DNA of 64,000 bases, taken from contig NZ_OZ156465.1 in assembly GCF_964212655.1 (NCBI RefSeq), positions 248,001 through 312,000 on the forward strand. The letters are read 5' to 3'. The DNA comes from Candidatus Thiodiazotropha sp. LNASS1 (GTDB lineage Bacteria; Pseudomonadota; Gammaproteobacteria; Chromatiales; Chromatiaceae). The translations under genes and the position numbers were made by a program. The notes below the pieces were generated by a model, which was given only the letters and a program-made list of their open reading frames with translations, made no database searches and was not told the DNA's origin. Of the stretch, positions 48,346 to 57,410 are shown piece by piece. Position 1 is the stretch's first letter; every line of letters begins with the position of its first letter.

Positions 48346-48966
48346 ATGCAGACAAGCCTGAAACTCATTTGTACCCTGATTCTTTTGGGGGTTGTGCAAC
48401 CCTTGTGGGCATTGAACGGTCCGCAACAGCTGGAGGCCTTCCTCAAGGATCTCACAACCCTGCAGGCGGACTTCGAGCAAACACTGCAACAGGATGACCA
48501 GGCCTATACCAGCAATGGTGTCTTCTATCTGAAACGCCCCGGCCTGTTGCGTTGGGAATACACGACACCGAGTGAGCAGTTGATCGTGGCGGATGGCGAT
48601 CGCATTTGGCTTTATGATATCGAGTTGGAACAGGTCTCCCATCGCAGTCAACGGGCGGCATTGGTAGGTACACCGGCTCAATTGCTGAGTGACCAAGCCC
48701 CTATCAGTGAGCATTTCCAGGTCAATGACCTGGGCGAAGCCGATGGATTGAGTTGGGTCGAACTGCTGCCGAGAGAGAAAGAGTCCCAATTCTCCAGTTT
48801 AAGATTGGCCCTCAATGAGAATAATCTGCAGCGTATGGAGATGATCGACAACTTCGGGCAGACCACCCGCTTCGTGTTCGACAATCTCCAACGCAACCTC
48901 ACATTGGATGCCACCTTGTTCAGGTTCAAGCCACCGCCCATGATCGATCTGATCGGTGACCTATGA
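48346..48966 (+). CDS. lolA: Outer-membrane lipoprotein carrier LolA
   Basis: LolA carries lipoproteins across the periplasm from LolCDE to LolB. The 206-residue precursor has a signal peptide (to about LWA), [10 protein letters not shown], and the conserved RPGLLRWEY and D-G-D-R-I-W-L-Y-D segments. Its TGA overlaps the rarA ATG. The order ftsK-lolA-rarA is conserved across Gammaproteobacteria. Confidence 0.95.
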   Translation: MQTSLKLICTLILLGVVQPLWALNGPQQLEAFLKDLTTLQADFEQTLQQDDQAYTSNGVFYLKRPGLLRWEYTTPSEQLIVADGDRIWLYDIELEQVSHRSQRAALVGTPAQLLSDQAPISEHFQVNDLGEADGLSWVELLPREKESQFSSLRLALNENNLQRMEMIDNFGQTTRFVFDNLQRNLTLDATLFRFKPPPMIDLIGDL

Positions 48967-50291
48967 ACGATCAGGATCTCTTTGCCCGGAACGGGGGCGG
49001 AGAGAACCGCCCACTCGCAGACCGGATGCGGCCGCGTACCCTGGAACAGTTCATCGGCCAGTCCCACATTGTCTCAGAGGGCAAACCTCTGCGGCGGGCC
49101 ATCCAGGAGGACCGCCTCCATTCAATGATCTTCTGGGGTCCCCCGGGTACGGGGAAGACCACCTTGGCACGGATGATCGCACAACACTCAGGTGCACAGT
49201 TTCTCAGCCTCTCGGCAGTGTTGTCCGGTGTCAAGGAGATCCGTGCCTCAGTCGAGCAGGCGAAGCTCTATAAACAACAGACGCAACGACAGACCGTTCT
49301 TTTCATCGATGAGGTACACCGGTTCAATAAATCCCAACAGGATGCCTTTCTGCCCCATGTGGAGGATGGCACCGTGGTCTTCATCGGCGCCACCACCGAA
49401 AATCCATCATTTGAGCTCAACAATGCGCTGCTTTCCCGTGCCCGCACCTATGTGCTGAAAGCGCTGACACATGAAGAACTGAAACAGATCATCGACCTGG
49501 CGCTGAAAGATGCCGGCAATGGACTTGGCGCAAGAGAGTTTCATATCAGTGACAAGGCCCGCACCCTGCTAGCGGAAGCGGCGGATGGCGATGCCAGAAG
49601 GGCACTGAACCTGTTGGAGATAGCTGCCGACCTGACCGAGTCGGGAGAGATCGATGAAACGGTCGTGGCGGAGGTGGCCGGCGGTACGCTGCGCCGTTTC
49701 GATAAAGGCGGTGAAGCCTTCTACGATCAGATATCGGCCCTGCACAAATCGGTCAGGGGCTCTGCCCCGGATGCGGCCCTCTACTGGCTGGCAAGGATGG
49801 TCGACGGCGGTTGCGATCCCCTCTACATCGCCCGCAGGGTCGTACGCATGGCCTCGGAGGATATCGGTAATGCGGATCCGCGTGCCCTGCAGCTGGCCCT
49901 GAATGCCTGGGATACCCAGCAACGGCTCGGCAGCCCGGAAGGGGAACTGGCTATCGCGCAAGCCGTGGTCTACATGGCGTGCGCCCCCAAGAGCAATGCT
50001 GTTTATACAGCATGGAATGCCGCCCTAACCGAAGCCAAGACATCCGGCTCCCTAGAGGTTCCTCTGCATCTACGCAATGCACCCACCAAACTGATGAAAG
50101 AGCTCGAATACGGTAAGACCTACCGCTATGCCCACGATGAACCCAATGCCTACACTGCTGGTGAAAACTATATGCCGGAACATTTAGCGGGCCATCGATA
50201 CTACTATCCGGTTGATCGGGGCATGGAGATCAGGATAGCCGAAAAGCTGGAATTTCTGCGTAGATTGGATGAAGAGGCTGCAGACGATTGA
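48963..50291 (+). CDS. rarA: Replication-associated recombination protein A
   Basis: RarA (MgsA) is a clamp-loader-like AAA+ ATPase acting at stalled forks. The 442-residue product has Walker [10 protein letters not shown], the sensor segment [24 protein letters not shown], and the C-terminal tetramerisation region ending GYTYARYDE-like ([10 protein letters not shown]). ATGA overlap with lolA shows coupling. In many relatives crcB or serS follows; here the Tad locus does. Confidence 0.96.
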   Translation: MNDQDLFARNGGGENRPLADRMRPRTLEQFIGQSHIVSEGKPLRRAIQEDRLHSMIFWGPPGTGKTTLARMIAQHSGAQFLSLSAVLSGVKEIRASVEQAKLYKQQTQRQTVLFIDEVHRFNKSQQDAFLPHVEDGTVVFIGATTENPSFELNNALLSRARTYVLKALTHEELKQIIDLALKDAGNGLGAREFHISDKARTLLAEAADGDARRALNLLEIAADLTESGEIDETVVAEVAGGTLRRFDKGGEAFYDQISALHKSVRGSAPDAALYWLARMVDGGCDPLYIARRVVRMASEDIGNADPRALQLALNAWDTQQRLGSPEGELAIAQAVVYMACAPKSNAVYTAWNAALTEAKTSGSLEVPLHLRNAPTKLMKELEYGKTYRYAHDEPNAYTAGENYMPEHLAGHRYYYPVDRGMEIRIAEKLEFLRRLDEEAADD

Positions 50292-50430
50292 ACAACTCAG
50301 CGGCCTCTATGTTGAAGACAGAAACGCACAGTCTGGAAAGACATCCCACCACTAGAGCATCCAAAAAAAATTCCGATATTAGCGTCCGCTTTTAATAAAT
50401 TTACACAACAGAGATCCTATATATCGCCAA

Positions 50431-50454
50431 ATTATGTGAATTGGCTCACATAAT
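50431..50454. promoter_or_regulatory. Consensus CRP/Vfr-type operator
   Basis: TGTGA-ATTGGC-TCACA at 50435-50450 matches the cAMP receptor protein core exactly, and the dyad extends to 9-bp perfect arms with a 6-base spacer. It is centred about 152 bases before the first gene of the Tad region, within the 302-base gap after rarA, which holds no gene. Confidence 0.7.
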
Positions 50455-50593
50455 CTTGTGGTCATTTTCTGAAATGTACCTCTAACAGTCGATCAGGCGT
50501 TCCCATAACTGGGTATTAAACGTTAATCTTTTTCCCCGATCATTGGATGGTCATTAATGGAATGACTAAGTTGTATCAGAGGTATATAAGGAC

Positions 50594-51487
50594 ATGAAAG
50601 GAAGTTCAAAGGTTATAGTGCTGGTATCGATCTCCCTGATGCTGGCAATGCAAGGATGCGGCGGGGGCGGAGGCTCCTCAGACGATCCAGTCAATACGGG
50701 TGAATCAAACAACAACGACTCAACGGCTGACAATTCGAACAGTGGTTACACAGGATTGGATTCCCAAGCGACTGTCGATGAATCCAACGCCAAGGATCTG
50801 GCTATTGCCGCTGCATCAGGTATCGCGCAAGTTGTAGAGGAAGAGAGTGTCAGTGCCCCCTTTTCTGTTCCTGGCACAGCAGCCAGATCCTATGAACCAA
50901 CGGAAGAGATGCATCAGCAAACCACGGCAGAGGTATGCACTCAAGGTGGAGAGGCGATAGTCGAGGAAATTACCGAAGAAACTGACCACTGGGTAAACGT
51001 ATTTTCCTTGAACAATTGCAGTTACGGCGAGGGATTGCACATCTACACCTTCACTGGGAGAGTGCGGCACACCTATTCCAAACAATCGAATGCCTTTGAC
51101 TATGTCATGACAGGTACGGTGTCATCAGCCAGCAGCCAATCAACGGATATCAACTGGCGTGTGGCTTGCGACGCAAATTTCAGATGCAACATGTCTTCCG
51201 ATTTCCAAGGTTTCGACGGCCGTAGTTACCGTGTCACTGAGATTAATGTTACAGATGATGGTAACTCGGTTTATACGGCAGCAGGCAGGATCTATGATCC
51301 TATTCATGGGTATATTGATGTAACCACGGAAATCCCGTTCACGACGGGTTGCGAAAACGGACGACCTGGTTCGGGACGTTTGAATTTTACCGGTGCTGAC
51401 CAGACCTTCGGCTACATAGAGTTTGTCAGTTGTACCGAGTATGTAGTCGCAACCAGTAATGGAACAGCGAATAGTTACACCTGGTAA
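50594..51487 (+). CDS. Putative lipoprotein at the head of the Tad locus
   Basis: The 297-residue precursor has a signal with lipobox (LAMQGC, Cys about 22), then a Gly run and a Ser/Asn/Asp-rich linker, then a folded region from about 55 with four Cys. I recognise no family. The CRP-type operator lies upstream, and the next gene follows 24 bases after the stop, suggesting one transcript. Surface or envelope location is inferred from the lipobox. Confidence 0.75.
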   Translation: MKGSSKVIVLVSISLMLAMQGCGGGGGSSDDPVNTGESNNNDSTADNSNSGYTGLDSQATVDESNAKDLAIAAASGIAQVVEEESVSAPFSVPGTAARSYEPTEEMHQQTTAEVCTQGGEAIVEEITEETDHWVNVFSLNNCSYGEGLHIYTFTGRVRHTYSKQSNAFDYVMTGTVSSASSQSTDINWRVACDANFRCNMSSDFQGFDGRSYRVTEINVTDDGNSVYTAAGRIYDPIHGYIDVTTEIPFTTGCENGRPGSGRLNFTGADQTFGYIEFVSCTEYVVATSNGTANSYTW

Positions 51488-51511
51488 ACAAGGACTAAGG
51501 ACCATAACAGG

Positions 51512-52204
51512 ATGTATGCAGGTGAACGCATGCAGTTGATAGCAGGATGTGTCTTATCTGCCTGTGTATTCGCATGCGATGCTGCTGATCTCATCGAATC
51601 GACATCCAAGGGCTGGAAAGCATTCGCGAACAAGCCATTCAGTGCGGTATTGGTCGAATACAGAAGAGATAGTGCGGACGTATACAGTAAATCCAGAATC
51701 TATCTAAGTCCTATGGGGATGCGCACTGAACGCCTTTCTGTTCAGAACGGTGAACCTGATCTTATAGTGATCAAGAACCACCATACTGAACAGGTGTGGC
51801 TGATTAACCCGGTCCAACACTACTTCACTGAATTACCAATCGATAAAACTAAAGAAACGGAGCGGGTGATAGAAGGAGAGAAAAGGCCGCTGTTAGGTGT
51901 TCTGGCAAACGAGCCTTGCTATGGAATGAGGGCTGAGAAGCAATCCGTTCGAGCGGTCGGAGATTCGGAACTGAGTATCTGGCATTGCTTGGATGGTGAT
52001 GGCAAGCAACATCTGCAACACTTCAGTACGCTGCTTGGTGTAGTCATTCGTCAGGAATTTCAGGATGGGCGAATAAGCGAGCTGCAAGATATTGCATTTA
52101 TCGATGATTCAGGAAAATATTTCCAACCTTCCAGTGACATGCAGCAGATTTCAATTGGAGAATTGATTACCGGAAGGGTGACATTACCGGATTTTGTCGA
52201 ATGA
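51512..52204 (+). CDS. Exported protein of unknown function (possibly LolA-like fold)
   Basis: The 230-residue protein has an N-terminal hydrophobic segment ending near CDAADL, consistent with export. An internal ATG at 51530 would start the signal peptide more cleanly. The body has short beta-strand-like segments (SAVLVEYRRD, KSRIYLSPMGMRTERLS, QVWLINP) reminiscent of LolA/LolB-like folds, but no firm family. It lies directly upstream of the Flp pilin gene. Confidence 0.7.
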   Translation: MYAGERMQLIAGCVLSACVFACDAADLIESTSKGWKAFANKPFSAVLVEYRRDSADVYSKSRIYLSPMGMRTERLSVQNGEPDLIVIKNHHTEQVWLINPVQHYFTELPIDKTKETERVIEGEKRPLLGVLANEPCYGMRAEKQSVRAVGDSELSIWHCLDGDGKQHLQHFSTLLGVVIRQEFQDGRISELQDIAFIDDSGKYFQPSSDMQQISIGELITGRVTLPDFVE

Positions 52205-52344
52205 GGTTGGAATATGGATTGGCAGATAACTGGTGAGGATTAACTATTGAAGGAGGGTGTCCATTTATCAAGTGTCTCTATTTGCTTGGGATATATAAAT
52301 AGATCTTGAAGGAAAACATATTTTATCAATCGAACCATTCATTC

Positions 52345-52362
52345 AAGGAGCTGTTAAAGGAG
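52345..52362 (+). promoter_or_regulatory. Doubled Shine-Dalgarno before the pilin gene
   Basis: AAGGAGCT occurs twice (52345 and 52357). The second copy is eight bases before the ATG, ideal for initiation. The duplication may enhance ribosome loading on the pilin mRNA. Confidence 0.5.
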
Positions 52363-52370
52363 CTACTGAT

Positions 52371-52670
52371 ATGTCTATAAAACTTAATAAGTCAGCAAGG
52401 AAATCACACTTTGGTCAAGGTATGACCGAGTACATAATCATAGTTGCCGTCATAGCGATTGCCGCTATCGGCGCATTCGGTTATTTCGGGCAGATCGTTG
52501 AGACACAGATTGCCGGTGTTGGCCAGGAGCTTGGTGGCAATAGTGGTGCGGATGCGCGAACTGCTGCAGGTGATCTGGGTCAAGCATCGCAAGATATGGC
52601 GGCAGAGGCCAACAACAGTATGACCAACTACCATGATAATGATTCTGAAGCTGCGCCTGGGGGAGGTTAA
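52371..52670 (+). CDS. flp: Flp/Tad-type pilin
   Basis: The 99-residue precursor has a short basic leader, then G15^QGMTEY with the type IVb signature Glu5-Tyr6 after the cleavage site, followed by a hydrophobic helix (IIIVAVIAIAAIGAFGYF). The C-terminal half is Gly/Asn/Asp-rich. A TadV-type peptidase would cleave after G15; none is visible. The strong ribosome site and the stem-loop after it fit the major pilin. Confidence 0.88.
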   Translation: MSIKLNKSARKSHFGQGMTEYIIIVAVIAIAAIGAFGYFGQIVETQIAGVGQELGGNSGADARTAAGDLGQASQDMAAEANNSMTNYHDNDSEAAPGGG

Positions 52671-52712
52671 TCGGTCTATTGCTGCAGCAAAATGATCATA
52701 ATATCGTAGTAG

Positions 52713-52753
52713 TCGTCCGGTTTTTTCTATTTCTGATGGAAAAAATCGGACGA
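52713..52753 (+). terminator. 14-bp stem-loop between flp and the TadG-like gene
   Basis: TCGTCCGGTTTTTT (52713-52726) pairs with AAAAAATCGGACGA (52740-52753), allowing one G-U, around a 13-base loop. There is no T run after the stem, so it may stop RNA decay from the 3' side or act as a partial terminator, giving more pilin mRNA than downstream mRNA. Confidence 0.55.
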
Positions 52754-52769
52754 AATTAGGTGTAGTTCA

Positions 52770-54713
52770 ATGACTCACATATTTCGATCCAAGGAAACCG
52801 GTCAAGCACTGCCGCTGGGAATTGCTTTTCTTATGTCCACTATTCTGCTTGGTTTGGTTTTATTCAACACAGGCCAAACCGCATCGGAAAAATCCCGCCT
52901 TGTAAATACAGCTGATGCCGCCGCTTACAGTGGTCTTATTTGGCAGGCGCGCGCACTCAACTATCAGGCTTATACAAATAGGGCGATGGTTGCCAACCAG
53001 GTCTCAATCGGACAGATGGTGAGTCTCACCTCATGGACTCAATACGCATATATCGTTGCCCGCAATATAGATTACATCGGTACCTGGTTTCCTATCATCA
53101 GACCCTATACCCAGGCGGCAGAATCGATAACAGAGATGATTGACGGTGTAATGGTAAATATTGCTGAGGCCTTCATACCTGTTGTTGACACTGTCAATGG
53201 TATTTTGAGTCAGTCACAACATGCAATATTTTTGGCAAGTTTCGCTGCAACACCCGGTATTGTGAGAGAGGTTGTCGAGAGAAATGATGATCGTTACAAC
53301 GTCGATACAGCTTATGCGGTTATCGGTATGGGACAAAATGGAGTGAATTGGAACAGTTTTACTGAGAGATATGAAGATAACGATGGACTTTTACGCAAGG
53401 CAAACGTAGTAAATCGCTCAAAGGATGAATTTACCAGTTCTAGGAATCTTCGAACTGGTGACATGTTGCCTGGCGCACCAAATAGACTGGATCTTGGTAT
53501 TGTACGCGTTTGGGTTAAAAAAGAGGGGAGGACAAATTTTATATCCGAGGAGTCAACGTCAAGCAGTTATATATTTCAGAATAACAGTTCAGCAAGTGAT
53601 TTAGAATGGGAATGGAAAGGTAAGGATACACTCTCCTTTCACATAGAGGTATGGGACTGTGACCATCGTGGATGTGGCTGGGATCATGATGAAATTCCAT
53701 TGGGGTGGGGCTCTCGTTATGTCAATGGTGATTTTGAATGTGACGATAGCCAATACCAGAGCAGCAGTTGGTGGGGATGGTATTTCTTTAACGATGGTTG
53801 TCCCCGCTATATGCAAGAAAACAGATGGGCAGAAAGGCTTGCCAATATGGAAAAGGAAGAACTTGATGCAGAGTATGAAGGTATCAGGGCTTACTATGAC
53901 TTGCAGGACTTAAGTCGTGAAAACCGCGATCCCCGATTGACTTTGCGTATCGAAGTTGAACTGCCGCAAAATCATGTGCGAACAGCATCGAAAATAGACG
54001 GCCTAGGGTCGGATTCTGTGCCAAATGAAGAACTGAGAAATGGCATAGGTGAGGGAATGTTCGGAACGCAAGACCAGATGGCCGGTGAAGGTTTGGCTGC
54101 AATTTCCAGCGGCGAACTTTTTTTTCATCCACCTGATGACTACATACCGTCAAGAAGAAGGGGTAGATATGAAATTGCCAGTTTGTTCAGCCCATATTGG
54201 GAAGTGAGATTGACCGAAACACCTTCGTCAAATCGATTCATGGCATGGGCATTGAGAGATCCTTCACTCTTATCGGATGGTGCATCCGGTGTTGCTGCGG
54301 GCGTACAGCATTACATAGGAGAAAGAGAAGAAGGATTGCAGCGGTTGCTTGACCTTGAAGAGTCACTGCAAACGCAATTAAGCAGCACAACGGATGAGGA
54401 AAGACGCGCAGAACTAGAGAACCAGCTGGTTAATGTGGATTCACAGCTCACACAACTGCAAAATATGCATTACAGTACAGATTTGGTGGCAAACGACCTG
54501 CAGCAAGGTATTTCACAAGGTGTCAGTACGGCGGCACAAACACAGCTCGGACAGTATGAACAGATGCTTGAACAGTATGCTCAGCAACAGGGAGAGGCAT
54601 ATGTTGATCAGTTTGAAGATGAGATTGTCGACCAGGTGACTGATCAACTGCAGCAAGCACTGGAGGACGCTGTTGAAGAGGCAGCGGAAAGTGCAATCAC
54701 ATCATTCTTGTGA
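52770..54713 (+). CDS. Large TadG/TadE-like pilus assembly protein
   Basis: The 647-residue protein starts with a membrane segment (about 14-34: QALPLGIAFLMSTILLGLVL) followed by NTADAAAYSGL, the pattern of Flp-assembly TadE/G-like proteins. The middle is a large extracytoplasmic region with an unusual Trp/Asp/Cys-rich patch near 295-345. The C-terminal ~130 residues form a Gln-rich coiled coil. It probably sits at the pilus base or tip; it is longer than many TadG proteins and lacks a clear von Willebrand domain. Confidence 0.75.
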   Translation: MTHIFRSKETGQALPLGIAFLMSTILLGLVLFNTGQTASEKSRLVNTADAAAYSGLIWQARALNYQAYTNRAMVANQVSIGQMVSLTSWTQYAYIVARNIDYIGTWFPIIRPYTQAAESITEMIDGVMVNIAEAFIPVVDTVNGILSQSQHAIFLASFAATPGIVREVVERNDDRYNVDTAYAVIGMGQNGVNWNSFTERYEDNDGLLRKANVVNRSKDEFTSSRNLRTGDMLPGAPNRLDLGIVRVWVKKEGRTNFISEESTSSSYIFQNNSSASDLEWEWKGKDTLSFHIEVWDCDHRGCGWDHDEIPLGWGSRYVNGDFECDDSQYQSSSWWGWYFFNDGCPRYMQENRWAERLANMEKEELDAEYEGIRAYYDLQDLSRENRDPRLTLRIEVELPQNHVRTASKIDGLGSDSVPNEELRNGIGEGMFGTQDQMAGEGLAAISSGELFFHPPDDYIPSRRRGRYEIASLFSPYWEVRLTETPSSNRFMAWALRDPSLLSDGASGVAAGVQHYIGEREEGLQRLLDLEESLQTQLSSTTDEERRAELENQLVNVDSQLTQLQNMHYSTDLVANDLQQGISQGVSTAAQTQLGQYEQMLEQYAQQQGEAYVDQFEDEIVDQVTDQLQQALEDAVEEAAESAITSFL

Positions 54714-54764
54714 TTACCAATTCGGCTTTGGTATATGCGAGTTGATCAACAAAAGGAAACACTA

Positions 54765-55604
54765 ATGATAGCCATCAAACAGTGCCGATTATTGAAACAG
54801 AAGGGAAATGCCACTGTTGAAACGATCTTAATCGCAACAGTTACGGTGCCTCTGCTGACAGGTATTCCACTGATGGGCAAGATCGCAGATATTAATCATA
54901 CGACTGCTCAGTCAAGTCGCTATCTGGCTTGGGAACAAACGATTGCAGGGCCGCATTACAAAGATATCGAGCAATTGGAGACAGAAGTCAATAATCGATT
55001 TTTTGTTCGTCCTGATCTACAGATACGAACAGACCGTGAGGCACTTACCGATGAGGGGTTTGAGAACCCGTTTTGGAGCGGCTTTGGCTATGATGAAGAT
55101 GATGAGGAAAATCGTCTTGTGGTACTTGGCAGAGGTTTTGATGCAGCAGTCAGCAACCAACGTCCCGAGAGTATAGCGGGCACGCTTTCAGCAGGGATCA
55201 ATGAAATTGGCGATACACTTGCCAGTATTACAGGTGGTCAGTGGGATATAGAGGAGAATGGTTTATATACTGGCCGGGTATCGATTGAAGTCGCTGGTAA
55301 TACAATTTTGACATCAGGTGTTGACTGTAATGGACAGGAATCTGAAACTATAGCAGCATGTGTTACCCGTTCAAACACAATCTATGCTGATAGTTGGGAC
55401 GCCAGAGATCCTGCACAAGCTGCAAGACGTTCACGGTCATTCGTCCCGGCCGGAGCTCTGGAATCGGTAGGTGATGCGCTGGCTGGTGTGGCAACCATTG
55501 TACCCTTCTTTGCGGATATTCAAGGTCTTCATTCTGATAGCAATGGGGGGTTTGGTTATATTAACCCTCATGTGTTACCGATGGATCGCTATGCGGAAGA
55601 CTAA
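54765..55604 (+). CDS. TadE-like pseudopilin
   Basis: The 279-residue precursor has a basic leader, then G^NATVE with Glu at +5 and a hydrophobic helix (TILIATVTVPLLTGIPLMG), so it is a prepilin-type protein with a large C-terminal domain. The ATG at 54765 is six bases after AAGGAAA and matches the leader; an ATG 30 bases upstream is weaker. It overlaps the next gene. Confidence 0.72.
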   Translation: MIAIKQCRLLKQKGNATVETILIATVTVPLLTGIPLMGKIADINHTTAQSSRYLAWEQTIAGPHYKDIEQLETEVNNRFFVRPDLQIRTDREALTDEGFENPFWSGFGYDEDDEENRLVVLGRGFDAAVSNQRPESIAGTLSAGINEIGDTLASITGGQWDIEENGLYTGRVSIEVAGNTILTSGVDCNGQESETIAACVTRSNTIYADSWDARDPAQAARRSRSFVPAGALESVGDALAGVATIVPFFADIQGLHSDSNGGFGYINPHVLPMDRYAED

Positions 55605-56325
55605 AGTGGCATTTAATGTAAAACAATTCATCGATATCTGGCGTTATGCAATGTGTTCTATAGCGTTTAGCAGTACTTGCTTTGCTTATGACATTCACGA
55701 TGTTGCAGACCCGCCAGTTGCATCAGTGATATACGTGGGCGAGGTTGTTCAAAACGGAATGCCATTGCAGATGAAGCAGTTTTCTACAGAGTCTTCGGTA
55801 ACGGAAGTGTTGGCATTCTACAAGCAGCGCTGGTCAGACATATCAAGACACCAGAACAACGTGCCTGCCTATTTGGAAAAAAATGTCGGAGAATGGCGTG
55901 TATTAAGTAAGATGGAAACAGATAAAAGCGTTGTCGTGCAGGCGCGAAAATCAAACCGGGGATCTACTGAGGGTTATATATCAGTCAGTGATATTTCTCG
56001 TGCAACAAAGCCGAACCGGTGGTCAAGTGAATTTCCTCGCATCCAAGGTACCCAGCTTTTATCAAATACAGAATCGATTGACAAGGGAAGGGTTGCATAT
56101 ACGCTGGTGCTTTTCAATGACTATTCCGTGCATGTAAATAGAGACTATTATCGTGAAAACATGCATACAGATGGTTGGCAATACGCTAGAGGAAGTGAAA
56201 AGACAAAAACAACGATACTCTACTTCAGGAGAGATCAATGGCATTGTGATATTGCAGTAACTGAAGCAGATGATGGCAAGACCATAATCATCGCCAACCT
56301 GGTAGAGATGAATGAGAGTAGCTGA
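55591..56325 (+). CDS. Exported protein with two similar domains, Tad-associated
   Basis: Translation likely starts at the ATG at 55591 (overlapping the previous gene by 14 bases) or a GTG at 55606. A signal-like segment ends near CFAYD. Residues after about 45 contain two related units, each with FYKQRW- or DYYRENM-like helices, a GEW/DGW turn, and a beta pair (VVVQAR, then GYISV; TILYFRR, then CDIAV). I recognise no family. A periplasmic accessory role in the pilus is inferred from context. Confidence 0.65.
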   Translation: MRKTKVAFNVKQFIDIWRYAMCSIAFSSTCFAYDIHDVADPPVASVIYVGEVVQNGMPLQMKQFSTESSVTEVLAFYKQRWSDISRHQNNVPAYLEKNVGEWRVLSKMETDKSVVVQARKSNRGSTEGYISVSDISRATKPNRWSSEFPRIQGTQLLSNTESIDKGRVAYTLVLFNDYSVHVNRDYYRENMHTDGWQYARGSEKTKTTILYFRRDQWHCDIAVTEADDGKTIIIANLVEMNESS

Positions 56326-56509
56326 TCAAAAAAACATACTAAGCAGACAATCAGGTCACATCGCCCTGGAGTATGCCTTAGTGACATTCATACTGGTTAT
56401 GTTCTTATTTGCACCAGTCACTGATGATAATCAGTCAGTGATGGGGCTGTTTATGGATTCGATCAGAGACTATGACCGAAATAGGTCTCTGCTCTATTCA
56501 TTACCCTAA
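56312..56509 (+). CDS. Short Flp-type minor prepilin
   Basis: The 65-residue precursor has a leader, then G^HIALEY with Glu5-Tyr6, and a hydrophobic helix (ALVTFILVMFLFAPV). After the helix only about 29 residues follow. It overlaps the preceding gene by 14 bases. It is probably a minor pilin or pseudopilin; its sequence differs from the main Flp pilin. Confidence 0.7.
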   Translation: MRVADQKNILSRQSGHIALEYALVTFILVMFLFAPVTDDNQSVMGLFMDSIRDYDRNRSLLYSLP

Positions 56510-56527
56510 ATGATCGAGTAGACAACT

Positions 56528-57364
56528 ATGGATATGATGCATGCGAAAGATTCCACAGGCCAACGAAAGAAAGTCAGTATTATCAACAAGAATGTAATTA
56601 TGTTGATAATATCATTGGCGCTTGGTGTGGGCGGGGTATATCTGACAAAGGATTTTATAGAAAAAAAGGTCAACTACTACAAAAGCCAGCTGGAAAAGAC
56701 CGAGGAGATGGTTGCTCTTGTAGTGCCGAACAGAAATATACAAAGAGGAACAGTCGTTACATTGCGTGACTTTTCTGTACGTAAAATTCCCGCAAAGTAT
56801 GCGCATAAAAATGCAGTTACTGAGTCAACATTCAGTACAGCAACTGGACAAAGAGTCAGTTTTGATATCACAAAGGGGCGGCCGCTTCTGTGGGCTCATC
56901 TTGAAGGCGGATTGATACCAACCTTTTCAGGCAAACTAAAGCCCGGCAAGAGGGCGCTTGCCTTCACAGTCGATAAAATCAATTCGATATCAGGTTTTCT
57001 CCAGCCGAATGACAAAATTGATCTGTTACTCGACTACAAGGACAGGATCATTCCGATAATTCAAAATCTGCATGTGATTGCTACTGGTCCCTATACCCAT
57101 ATAGATAAAACCGGAAGGCAGTCAGATGACTCATTTCGAATCATTACAGTTGAAGTGACGCCGGAAGTGGCAGAAAAAATTACGCTTGCTAAAAGTATTG
57201 GAAAGATCACAGCACTGTTGCGTTCACCGCAAGACGATAAATTGATTAGCGATGATCCAATGACAGTTGCGCGCTTGTTAAACAAGCCAATTCCAAAACC
57301 TAAAATCAGGAAACGGATTGTCCGAAAAGAAAAAGGAATTGAGTACATTATTGGTGGTATATGA
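56528..57364 (+). CDS. cpaB: Flp pilus assembly protein CpaB/RcpC
   Basis: The 278-residue protein has an N-terminal membrane segment (about 23-40), a SAF-type domain (VPNRNIQRGTVVTLRDFSVRKIP in part) and the C-terminal RcpC domain (KLKPGKRALAFTVDKINSISGFLQPND). CpaB sits in the periplasm beside the secretin. Alternate ATGs lie six and nine bases downstream. It precedes cpaC, the usual order. Confidence 0.88.
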   Translation: MDMMHAKDSTGQRKKVSIINKNVIMLIISLALGVGGVYLTKDFIEKKVNYYKSQLEKTEEMVALVVPNRNIQRGTVVTLRDFSVRKIPAKYAHKNAVTESTFSTATGQRVSFDITKGRPLLWAHLEGGLIPTFSGKLKPGKRALAFTVDKINSISGFLQPNDKIDLLLDYKDRIIPIIQNLHVIATGPYTHIDKTGRQSDDSFRIITVEVTPEVAEKITLAKSIGKITALLRSPQDDKLISDDPMTVARLLNKPIPKPKIRKRIVRKEKGIEYIIGGI

Positions 57365-57410
57365 GCTTGATTCTTAAACAGAATAAGGCCTTTTTGAGGA
57401 CAATCAACAA

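Noticed and set aside
55471-55590. Extending the exported protein upstream to an ATG at 55471
   Set aside because: That would overlap the pseudopilin gene by over 130 bases and the added residues are not signal-like.
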